The notes under the pieces were generated by a model, which worked only from the letters and a program-made list of their open reading frames with translations, had not been told where the DNA came from and made no database searches. Made by a program: the position numbers and the translations under genes. This document shows, in pieces, positions 1 to 5,621 of a DNA stretch of 7,228 nucleotides (position 1 is its first letter; each line of letters begins with the position of its first letter). Source of the DNA: an uncultured bacterium (GTDB lineage: Bacteria; Cyanobacteriota; Vampirovibrionia; Gastranaerophilales; Gastranaerophilaceae); contig CACXAK010000052.1 of assembly GCA_902765655.1 (NCBI GenBank), positions 1-7,228 of the forward strand. The letters are read 5' to 3'.

Positions 1-243
1 TGGATGATTTGTGTAAGATGTCTTCTTACATGGCTTCCAAATTTAGACTGGAATAATAATGCACTTTTAAACGGCTTAAAATCATCGGTAGATTTATATC
101 TTAATTTATTTAAAAAATTTATTCCGCCTGTCGGTCCGTTTGATTTTTCGCCTATTGTAGCCGTATTTTTATTAATATTTATTTGGCGTGTTGTATTATA
201 TGGTGTTGCATTTCTTTTTTCAGTTACAGGATTAATCGGATAG
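1..243 (+). CDS. yggT: YggT family membrane protein, 5'-truncated by the window edge
   Basis: C-terminal part of a YggT/Ycf19-type integral membrane protein. Visible signs are the family pattern of a first membrane segment ending in R-C-L-L-T-W-L-P-N, a loop with D-L-Y-L-N-L-F-K-K-F-I-P-P-V-G, then D-F-S-P-I-V-A leading into a second hydrophobic segment (about residues 50-78 of the visible part). The frame is open from base 1, and the ATG at base 4 sits where the first transmembrane helix should already be under way. I therefore treat it as an internal Met and the gene as starting upstream of the window. YggT proteins are small two-helix membrane proteins whose molecular role is poorly defined; some relatives are linked to osmotic stress tolerance or cell envelope/division processes. 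The stop codon lies 7 bases before trkA, suggesting co-transcription with the potassium uptake genes. Confidence 0.85.
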   Translation, partial: WMICVRCLLTWLPNLDWNNNALLNGLKSSVDLYLNLFKKFIPPVGPFDFSPIVAVFLLIFIWRVVLYGVAFLFSVTGLIG

Positions 244-250
244 GTGATTT

Positions 251-1591
251 ATGAAGATAATTATATACGGTGCAACAGAAATAGGATGTTTGCTCGCAAC
301 AGAATTTTTTGAAGATTGCGATATAACTCTTATCGATAAAGAAGAAAATCGCTCTGAAGAATTTGACAAACTTGATATTAGTTTTGTTTCAGGCAGTGCA
401 ACGGATATCGGAGTTTTAAAAAGGGCTGATATAAACGGAGCAGATGTTTTTATTGCCTGTTCGGGTTTAGATGAAGCAAATATTGTTGCATGTCTTACGG
501 CTAAAAAAATCAGCGGGATAAAAACAATTTGTTTTGTGTCTAAGAAGGAATATCAAAATGTAATGGCTCAGGATAAATCCAATGAATATTTGGGAGATTT
601 CTTTATTGATAATATTATCTGGCCTGAAGAATTGTTGACTCAGGAGCTCTTTAGAATCGTAACTGTTGCGCATGCGCTTGATGTTGAAAACTTTGCCGAT
701 GGAAAAGCGAGATTGCTTGAATATAAGGTAAAGCCGACATCTGTCATTGTCGGAAAGATGGTAAAAGATTGCGGTTTCACCAAAGATACCATTATTGTCG
801 GAATTAAAAGAGGAGATCTTCTATTCATTCCAAACGGTTTAACTGAAATCAATGCGGATGACAAATTAATATTTATGGGAACGGCACGTTCATTGGATAT
901 TTTAGCCGGAACTTTTTTCCATGAAAAAGAAAGAGTAAAATCAGTTGCAATTATTGGCGGCGGAAATGTCGGTTATATGCTTGCCAAAAATCTTGAAGTA
1001 ATGAAAATCAAATCAAAAATTATTGAAAAAAATTATGAGCGCTGTGAATTTTTATCTCAGGAATTAAATTCTACGCTTGTAATCAATGGTGACGGAACGG
1101 ATTTGAAGCTTTTGGATGAAGAAGAAATCGGAAGTTGTGATGTTGTAATTTCTGTTACAAATAATGACGAAAGGAATTTGCTTTGCTCTCTGCTTGTAAA
1201 ACAATTAGGTGTAAAACGTGTTATTGCAAGGGTTTCAAAAGTTTTAAATATTCCGTTGTTTGAAAAAGTAGGAATTGATATTGCAGTATCATCAAAGACT
1301 TCTTCAATTAATGAAGTTCGCAATGATTTGGATGAAGCGGATGTAGATATTCTTGCAACAGTTGAACAGGGAGAGGCAGAAGTTTTGGAAATTGCCGTAA
1401 AAAATGATTTTGACGGGAAATTGATAAAGGATATAAGATTTCCTGCTCCTGCAATTATCGGGGTTGTTCAGCGCAGAAGTCACGTTATAATACCAAAAGG
1501 GGATACTCAAATCCGAATGAAGGATATTTTGATTGTATTTACCAAGGCAGAGGATGCACAAAAGATTAAAGAGCATTTTAAGGTAGCATAG
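251..1591 (+). CDS. trkA: Trk system potassium uptake protein TrkA (two RCK domains)
   Basis: Cytoplasmic, nucleotide-binding regulatory subunit that assembles on the membrane channel TrkH and gates K+ uptake. The 446 residues are close to the usual length of about 450-460 and show the full duplicated layout: RCK_N (about 1-115), RCK_C (about 150-220), RCK_N (about 230-345) and RCK_C (about 365-446). The second Rossmann half has an intact GxGxxG motif (G236, G238, G241), an acidic residue after beta-2 (E259) and the GDGTD motif (280-284). The first half reads GATEIG (7-12), so the middle glycine is replaced by T9; D29 and G48/D52 are kept. No transmembrane segment is visible, as expected. The ATG at 251 is chosen because it starts directly at the MKIIIYG beta strand. 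Only a weak purine stretch (GGTGA) precedes it, consistent with translation coupled to the upstream yggT. trkH follows one base after the stop. Confidence 0.95.
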   Translation: MKIIIYGATEIGCLLATEFFEDCDITLIDKEENRSEEFDKLDISFVSGSATDIGVLKRADINGADVFIACSGLDEANIVACLTAKKISGIKTICFVSKKEYQNVMAQDKSNEYLGDFFIDNIIWPEELLTQELFRIVTVAHALDVENFADGKARLLEYKVKPTSVIVGKMVKDCGFTKDTIIVGIKRGDLLFIPNGLTEINADDKLIFMGTARSLDILAGTFFHEKERVKSVAIIGGGNVGYMLAKNLEVMKIKSKIIEKNYERCEFLSQELNSTLVINGDGTDLKLLDEEEIGSCDVVISVTNNDERNLLCSLLVKQLGVKRVIARVSKVLNIPLFEKVGIDIAVSSKTSSINEVRNDLDEADVDILATVEQGEAEVLEIAVKNDFDGKLIKDIRFPAPAIIGVVQRRSHVIIPKGDTQIRMKDILIVFTKAEDAQKIKEHFKVA

Positions 1592-1592
1592 A

Positions 1593-3062
1593 ATGAGATT
1601 TAATTATATAGCAAATGCAATAGGGTTATTATTGGTTGATATCGGGTTTATGATATTTATACCTTTGCTTGTTGCTTTATTATTTCAGGAATGGCGGTGT
1701 GCAGTTGCATTTTTTATTGCGGCATTATTCTCTCTTGTTGTCGGAGAAATTTTGCATAAAGTCGAAAAACGCTCAAAAGAAGCTGATGCTCTGAATGATA
1801 TTAAACGTACCGAAGCATTAATTGTTGCATCTTTGGCTTGGGTGTTGTTTGGATTGATTGCATGTATTCCGTTTTTATTTAGCGGATTTAGTTTTATAGA
1901 TGCATTTTTCGAATCCGTATCAGGGATTACAACAACCGGTGCAACAATTTTGACTTCATTTGATATTCCGAAATCTTTATTGTTTTGGCGTTCATTTATG
2001 CAATGGCTTGGCGGTATGGGAATTATAGTCTTATTTATTGCGATAATGCCTCAGTTTGCGGTTGCTGGAAGGCAGATGTTTTTTGCTGAAGCACCAGGGC
2101 CTACCGAAGAAAAATTTACTCCAAGGATTAAAAATACCGCATCTGCATTGTGGATTGTTTATTCTACATTAACTGTTCTTTGTGCTGTATGTTTGTATTT
2201 TGCCGGCATGAATCCGTTTGATTGTATTTGTAATGCAATGTCTACATTATCTGCCGGCGGGTTTTCACCAAACCCCGAAAGTATCGGCGGATATCATTCA
2301 AATTTAATAATCGGAATTATATTTTTATTCATGTTTATAGCCGGTGCAAGTTTTGTTGTTCAGTCAAAAGTTTTGACAAAAATGGATCCGCGTTTGTTTT
2401 GGAAAAGTGAAGAATTCAGATTTTATACAAAAATTATAATTACGATTTCAACAGTTTTGGCTGCTATTTTGTATTTTGAAAATAATTTTTCTATATTGCA
2501 TTCATTTGGGGCATCATTCTTTCAGGTATTATCACTTGCAACTTCAACGGGATGTTCAAGTGAGGATTATCAGCTTTGGAGCTTAAATGCCAAGTTGATA
2601 TTATTTATATCAATGTTCTTGTCTTCCTGTTCAGGCAGTGCGGGCGGTGGTGTAAAAATGACCCGTTGGCTTTTGATTTGCAAGTATATGAAAAATGAAG
2701 TATACAGAATTTTGCATCCGAATGCTGTTTTAAGCATAAAGATTGATAAGGTTGTTGTTCCTACAAATGTTATCAAGCAGACAATATTTTTTATGTTGGG
2801 ATTTTTCCTCATATTTATTGTCAGTGCGATACTTGTTATTGCAATTGAGGGTGATATTGTCATCGGTGTAACATCAGCTATCGCATCATTAGGTGACGTT
2901 GGGCCTGCATTAGGACATGTAATTGGTCCGATGGGAAATTATTCATCATTATCATTCTGGACAAAGATTATTTTTATATTCAATATGTTAATCGGTCGTT
3001 TGGAAATTATTCCGTTCCTTGTACTGTTTAGAAAAGAATCATGGAAAATTAAACAAAACTAA
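1593..3062 (+). CDS. trkH: Trk system potassium uptake channel TrkH
   Basis: Integral membrane K+ channel/transporter subunit of the SKT superfamily, working with TrkA. Its 489 residues match the family size (about 480-490). All four pore-loop repeats are visible, each with the expected selectivity-filter glycine: P1 ITTTGAT (G116), P2 STLSAGGFS (around G222/G223), P3 ATSTGCSS (G320) and P4 SLGDVGPALG (G437). The glycine-rich intramembrane loop that gates the pore is present as CSGSAGGGVK (346-355), followed by the basic MTR. Conserved PGPTEEKFTPR (168-178) links repeats one and two. Hydrophobic segments run throughout, and the C-terminus has the family's GRLEIIP (468-474). The start at 1593 lies one base after the trkA stop; AAGG at 1580-1583, inside the end of trkA, serves as ribosome binding site, so translation is probably coupled and gives matched subunit amounts. 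The gene converges on the - strand solute-binding protein gene, with 8 bases between stops. Confidence 0.96.
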   Translation: MRFNYIANAIGLLLVDIGFMIFIPLLVALLFQEWRCAVAFFIAALFSLVVGEILHKVEKRSKEADALNDIKRTEALIVASLAWVLFGLIACIPFLFSGFSFIDAFFESVSGITTTGATILTSFDIPKSLLFWRSFMQWLGGMGIIVLFIAIMPQFAVAGRQMFFAEAPGPTEEKFTPRIKNTASALWIVYSTLTVLCAVCLYFAGMNPFDCICNAMSTLSAGGFSPNPESIGGYHSNLIIGIIFLFMFIAGASFVVQSKVLTKMDPRLFWKSEEFRFYTKIIITISTVLAAILYFENNFSILHSFGASFFQVLSLATSTGCSSEDYQLWSLNAKLILFISMFLSSCSGSAGGGVKMTRWLLICKYMKNEVYRILHPNAVLSIKIDKVVVPTNVIKQTIFFMLGFFLIFIVSAILVIAIEGDIVIGVTSAIASLGDVGPALGHVIGPMGNYSSLSFWTKIIFIFNMLIGRLEIIPFLVLFRKESWKIKQN

Positions 3063-3074
3063 TAAATTTTTTAG
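3059..3074. terminator. AT-only quasi-palindrome spanning the two convergent stop codons
   Basis: CTAATAAATTTTTTAG is self-complementary apart from one central T/T pair on each side. It contains the TAA of trkH and the reverse TAA of the solute-binding protein gene in mirrored positions. A T-rich run follows on both strands (TATTTTTTT on +, TTTTGTTTAATTTT on -). It may act as a weak two-way terminator, but the stem is almost all A-T with little room for a loop, so efficiency is doubtful. No better terminator exists in the 8-base gap. Confidence 0.3.
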
Positions 3075-3862
3075 TATTTTTTTATTCCGTAATTTTTCTG
3101 AAGTTTTTGCAAAGTTCCGTTTCTTACGGATTCATTAATTACGTTATTAACAATTCTGACTAAATCTTCTGATTCTTGTCCTTTTCGGAATGCGACAGCA
3201 TAGGGTTCTCTTGAATATCTTTTGGGTAAAAGAACAAGATTAGCATCTTTTAATGATAAACCTATCAGTATTGTATCGTCAGAAACAATTGCATCTGCTT
3301 TCCCTTGTTTAAGTGCTTTTACGGCTTCGTTGTATGTTTTGTATCCTATGATGCTCACTCTTGGAACTGCAGCTCTTAAACTGGATTCACTTGATGTTCC
3401 GAAAACTATAATTGCTTTTTTGCCGTTGAGATCACGCAAACCTTTGATTTTGCTTCCTTTTTTTACCAAAACGGCCTGTCCTGCTATATAATACGGATCA
3501 GAAAAATCCATAATTTGTAATCTTGTTGGAGTAACAGACATTGTTGCAACTATCATGTCAACATCTTCGGAGAATAATTTCATCATTCTGTCTGAGGCAG
3601 TAACGGGTACAAACTTTACTTTTCCTTTTTCTTGAAAAATTTCCTGCCCTATCATATTTGCCAAATCAATATCATAACCGGTGTATTTTCCGTTTTTGTC
3701 TTTGAAACCGAAAGGATAAGTATCTGTTTTTATACCTATAATAACTTCTCCGCGTTTTGTTATATCATCTAACGTATTTACAACGGGTTCTTTTTGCGGC
3801 TTGGAACATCCGCAAAAGATAAATATTGTAAAAATCAGCAATAAAATTATTTTTTTATACAT
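3071..3862 (-). CDS. Amino-acid ABC transporter solute-binding lipoprotein (SBP_bac_3 family)
   Basis: Family 3 periplasmic binding protein for polar amino acids (glutamine/glutamate/aspartate type, PEB1-like), 263 residues, a normal length. The N-terminus has KK, a hydrophobic stretch (5-16) and a lipobox-like F-C-G-C with C19 as the probable lipidated cysteine; F at -3 is a little unusual, and S20 at +2 would favour outer-membrane or cell-surface retention. The mature part follows the family: GEVIIGIKTDTYPFGFKD (38-55), GYDIDLA (62-68), DVDMIVATMSVTPTR (100-114) with R114 expected to hold the ligand alpha-carboxylate, FSDPYY (120-125), FGTSSES (154-160) in the second lobe, and ADAIVSDD (189-196) with an acidic residue for the alpha-amino group. 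The exact ligand cannot be told from sequence. AAAAAGGG lies 6 bases before the ATG. No permease or ATPase gene is adjacent, so its transporter partner is elsewhere or it has another role. It lies downstream of the zinc dehydrogenase on the same strand. Confidence 0.92.
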   Translation of the reverse strand: MYKKIILLLIFTIFIFCGCSKPQKEPVVNTLDDITKRGEVIIGIKTDTYPFGFKDKNGKYTGYDIDLANMIGQEIFQEKGKVKFVPVTASDRMMKLFSEDVDMIVATMSVTPTRLQIMDFSDPYYIAGQAVLVKKGSKIKGLRDLNGKKAIIVFGTSSESSLRAAVPRVSIIGYKTYNEAVKALKQGKADAIVSDDTILIGLSLKDANLVLLPKRYSREPYAVAFRKGQESEDLVRIVNNVINESVRNGTLQKLQKNYGIKKY

Positions 3863-3882
3863 AAATAACCCTTTTTATAATG

Positions 3883-3910
3883 ATAATACATTATTAAAAA
3901 TTTTAGTCAA
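3883..3910 (-). promoter_or_regulatory. Sigma70-type promoter for the solute-binding protein gene
   Basis: Reading the - strand, TTGACT (3910-3905) and TATTAT (3888-3883) are separated by 16 bases, each one mismatch from consensus. A transcript would start near 3876, only about 14 bases before the ATG and just ahead of the AAAAAGGG ribosome binding site. The -35 box begins immediately after the stop of the upstream dehydrogenase. The solute-binding protein can therefore be expressed on its own even if read-through from the dehydrogenase also occurs. Prediction by inspection only. Confidence 0.6.
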
Positions 3911-3911
3911 A

Positions 3912-4895
3912 TTAAGAATTAATTTTTATATATGCCTTTAAAATTTTGTTTTCAAGGGTATCATTAATCGCTTTTTGCAACTGTTCCAAATTATACTCTG
4001 TTGATAATCCCTTAACTTTTACTTCTCTATTTTTGAGTAACTCAAAAGAATCTTTTAAATCGGCAGGAGAAGGAGAATAACTTCCCAAAACCGTTAATTC
4101 TCTGTAATAAATTTCATTGTTTGCGTAGCCGGTATTTTGCGGAGTGCTTGAAAATACAAGAATTTTGCCGCCGTCACGAACGTATTTTAATGCTGTAGAC
4201 AATGCCTTATCTGATCCTGATGTCATAAAAACACAGTCTGCATTTATACTTTCACACAATTCATTAACAATAAATGCTTCAATGCCGTAACTGCGTAAAA
4301 GTTCTACTCTTGAAGAAATCAAATCACATCCGATAACATTCATTCCAAATGCTTTAAGAGCTTGTGCCATTAAAATTCCTATTGACCCCAAACCAATAAC
4401 AAGAGCGGTTGAATTTTGGTTCAGATTAGCCCGTTTTACTGCTCTTATGCAACAGCCAAGAGGTTCATAAAACGCTGCTTCATCATCTGAAAGATTATAT
4501 GGCTTTATATAGGCAACATTTTTCAGATGTTCTTCTGATACAAAAACAATTTCGCTAAATCCGCCGGGTTTGATGTTTGTTTCTTTAAAATGTCTGCACA
4601 TTGATACATTACCGTTTTTGCAGTATTCACATTTCCCGCATGGAATGTGGTGAGAAGTTATAATTGTATCGCCGGTTTTAAATCCCGTATCAGAATTGAT
4701 GTCGATAATTTGTGCAACAATTTCGTGCCCGAGAACTGTTCCGTCTTTGCTGATGTGTTGTTTTAGTTTCACGATATCTGAACCGCATAATCCGCAGCCC
4801 AAAACTTTGACCAAAGCGCCTTTGCGCCCGTCTAAAACCTCATCTTCTCTTTCTTTTACAACAATATTATTATTTTCAATTTGTGCAACTTTCAT
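3912..4895 (-). CDS. Zinc-dependent medium-chain dehydrogenase (threonine/sorbitol dehydrogenase-like)
   Basis: NAD(P)-dependent alcohol/polyol oxidoreductase of the MDR superfamily, 327 residues, slightly short of the usual 340-350. GroES-like catalytic domain: catalytic zinc ligands C37 (in LCGSD), H57-E58 (in GHE) and E144 (in YEPLGC); structural zinc site C86-x2-C89-x2-C92-x7-C100, complete. The Rossmann domain has VIGLGSIG with G168, G170 and G173, and D191 at the end of the second strand, which points to NAD rather than NADP. YEPLGC and YYRELTVLGSYS (263-274) resemble the threonine/sorbitol/butanediol dehydrogenase branch rather than classical ethanol dehydrogenases, but I cannot name the substrate. 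The start is set by the conserved MKVAQI strand and a GAGGG ribosome binding site four bases upstream. It is divergent from the small hypothetical gene and 49 bases upstream of the solute-binding lipoprotein gene on the same strand. It may act on a sugar alcohol or amino acid derivative; that is inference. Confidence 0.9.
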   Translation of the reverse strand: MKVAQIENNNIVVKEREDEVLDGRKGALVKVLGCGLCGSDIVKLKQHISKDGTVLGHEIVAQIIDINSDTGFKTGDTIITSHHIPCGKCEYCKNGNVSMCRHFKETNIKPGGFSEIVFVSEEHLKNVAYIKPYNLSDDEAAFYEPLGCCIRAVKRANLNQNSTALVIGLGSIGILMAQALKAFGMNVIGCDLISSRVELLRSYGIEAFIVNELCESINADCVFMTSGSDKALSTALKYVRDGGKILVFSSTPQNTGYANNEIYYRELTVLGSYSPSPADLKDSFELLKNREVKVKGLSTEYNLEQLQKAINDTLENKILKAYIKINS

Positions 4896-4912
4896 AAAAC
4901 CCTCTTTTCGCT

Positions 4913-4938
4913 ATTATATTAGCACAAATTTTCGTCAA
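4913..4938 (-). promoter_or_regulatory. Possible promoter of the zinc dehydrogenase gene
   Basis: On the - strand a perfect TATAAT (4918-4913, within CTAATATAAT) lies 17 bases ahead of the start codon. TTGACG (4938-4933) is upstream, but the spacer is only 14 bases, shorter than the usual 16-18. Either the -35 contact is weak or an activator assists. Transcription from this -10 would give a leader of about 10 bases that just includes the GAGGG ribosome binding site. Confidence 0.4.
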
Positions 4939-4971
4939 ATATATATTTTAAAAAATGTAAAAAATTTGACT

Positions 4972-4987
4972 TTTTATCATGACAAAA
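4972..4987. promoter_or_regulatory. Operator-like imperfect palindrome in the divergent region
   Basis: TTTTATCATGACAAAA is a 16-base dyad with a perfect central TCATGA and matching TTTT/AAAA arms; only one pair (A/C) breaks it. It overlaps the probable -35 region of the + strand gene and lies about 77 bases from the start codon of the divergent dehydrogenase. The size and symmetry suit binding of a dimeric repressor or activator. The regulator is not encoded in this window, and AT-rich DNA gives such dyads by chance fairly often. Confidence 0.35.
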
Positions 4988-5010
4988 TGTTTTTGTTATT
5001 CTAATATAAT
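4979..5010 (+). promoter_or_regulatory. Possible promoter of the 164-residue hypothetical gene
   Basis: A perfect TATAAT (5005-5010) ends 14 bases before the ATG. The best -35-like box nearby is ATGACA (4979-4984), with a long 20-base spacer to TATAAT, or 17 bases to the overlapping weaker TAATAT (5002-5007). The same decamer, CTAATATAAT, carries the -10 of the divergent gene. Confidence 0.4.
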
Positions 5011-5024
5011 TTCGTGGAGGAAAC

Positions 5025-5519
5025 ATGTTAGAAATGATTGATAACAAGTCCGAAATTGATTTAACCTCAAAAAGTGCATTTTCAAGCGAAAATGATACGT
5101 TTACATCTCGTTCAATTGCGGCTTTGCTTGCAAAAAACACTGTTCCTTTTTCACATAAAAGAATCGCTGATAATTATCTTGTTATTAAAAAGATTTTCAA
5201 ATTTCAAATCAGCTTAAACAGAATTACTAATTTAGAAAAATCTTTGCTGGCAAAATATGATTTCAATGTTTTGGAGTATACTACAATGCAGCAAATGTAT
5301 AATGAATTAACACTTTTGCAGAAATGGTCAATGTCTGATGATGCAAAATTGAGAGAAGATTCAGACAGTATTTTACAAATCAGAGTTAATGAATTGAAGT
5401 ATCTTGAAGCAAGCTCTTATGCGTCAATTTCTAACGAAATTTATAACGGCTATAAGGCATTACTCCAATATTTAAAAGAAATCAGCAAGTTTCAAAACGA
5501 ATATAGTTACGGATACTAA
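5025..5519 (+). CDS. Hypothetical protein, small, helical, no recognised domain
   Basis: I do not recognise this 164-residue protein. It is very likely real: GTGGAGG stands four bases before the ATG, a -10 box precedes it, and the frame is open for its whole length with codon use like its neighbours. The first 30 residues are rich in Ser, Thr, Asp and Glu (MLEMIDNKSE, then SSENDTFTSRS) and look disordered. Residues about 45-155 have regularly spaced Leu, Ile, Tyr and Lys typical of amphipathic helices, possibly a helical bundle or short coiled coil (for example NRITNLEKSLLAKY and NELTLLQKW). It has no signal peptide, no transmembrane stretch, one tryptophan and no cysteine, so a cytoplasmic protein is expected. 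The tail is aromatic (EYSYGY). It sits 102 bases upstream of the iron alcohol dehydrogenase with no terminator between, so read-through is possible, but a functional link is unproven. Confidence 0.75.
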   Translation: MLEMIDNKSEIDLTSKSAFSSENDTFTSRSIAALLAKNTVPFSHKRIADNYLVIKKIFKFQISLNRITNLEKSLLAKYDFNVLEYTTMQQMYNELTLLQKWSMSDDAKLREDSDSILQIRVNELKYLEASSYASISNEIYNGYKALLQYLKEISKFQNEYSYGY

Positions 5520-5526
5520 TTTTATC

Positions 5527-5554
5527 TTGTAAATTGATTTTGATAAACTATAAT
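5527..5554 (+). promoter_or_regulatory. Probable promoter of the iron alcohol dehydrogenase
   Basis: TTGTAA (5527-5532) and a perfect TATAAT (5549-5554) with a 16-base spacer. Transcription would begin around 5561, leaving a leader of about 60 bases before the ATG at 5622. The -35 box overlaps one copy of the repeated GTAAATT element and the -10 overlaps another, so binding of a regulator there would interfere directly with RNA polymerase. Confidence 0.5.
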
Positions 5555-5580
5555 TTACTTGTCGTTGTATATAGTAAATT
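5529..5580. repeat. Three GTAAATT elements in alternating orientation, including an 8-bp dyad
   Basis: GTAAATTGA occurs at 5529-5537 and again at 5574-5582, and the reverse complement AATTTAC lies between them at 5552-5558. Spacings are 23 and 22 bases, close to two helical turns. The last two form the perfect inverted repeat AATTTACT (5552-5559) / AGTAAATT (5573-5580) around a 13-base centre. The array covers the probable -35, -10 and transcription start of the alcohol dehydrogenase gene, so it could be an operator set. It is AT-only apart from the G/C, and chance cannot be ruled out. Confidence 0.4.
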
Positions 5581-5607
5581 GAGTCGGTATTGTAATGCTG
5601 ACTACAA

Positions 5608-5615
5608 GAAAGGAG
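5608..5615 (+). promoter_or_regulatory. Ribosome binding site that fixes the alcohol dehydrogenase start at 5622
   Basis: GAAAGGAG ends six bases before the ATG at 5622, ideal spacing. The alternative in-frame ATG at 5595 lies upstream of this site and has no Shine-Dalgarno sequence of its own. Confidence 0.85.
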
Positions 5616-5621
5616 CGTTAT

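Noticed and set aside
4..243. Complete 79-residue yggT gene starting at position 4
   Set aside because: The frame continues to the window edge, and the first membrane segment would be cut short, so the true start is most likely upstream.
4696..5004. 102-residue + strand frame over the start of the zinc dehydrogenase
   Set aside because: It lies mostly antisense to a well-supported gene, then runs through the AT-rich control region; no ribosome binding site and no sensible protein.
4966..5010. TTGACT at 4966-4971 as the -35 box for TATAAT at 5005
   Set aside because: The gap of 33 bases is far too long for a sigma70 promoter.
5552..5580. The 8-bp dyad as a terminator for the hypothetical gene
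   Set aside because: The stem is almost all A-T, the loop is 13 bases, and no T-run follows; an operator is more plausible.
5527..5582. Rex-type redox repressor site upstream of the alcohol dehydrogenase
   Set aside because: No TTGTGA-n6-TCACAA-like sequence is present in the region.
5595..5621. Longer N-terminus for the iron alcohol dehydrogenase starting at 5595
   Set aside because: No ribosome binding site lies before 5595, while GAAAGGAG is ideally placed for the ATG at 5622; the extra residues MLTTRKERY translate the ribosome binding site itself.
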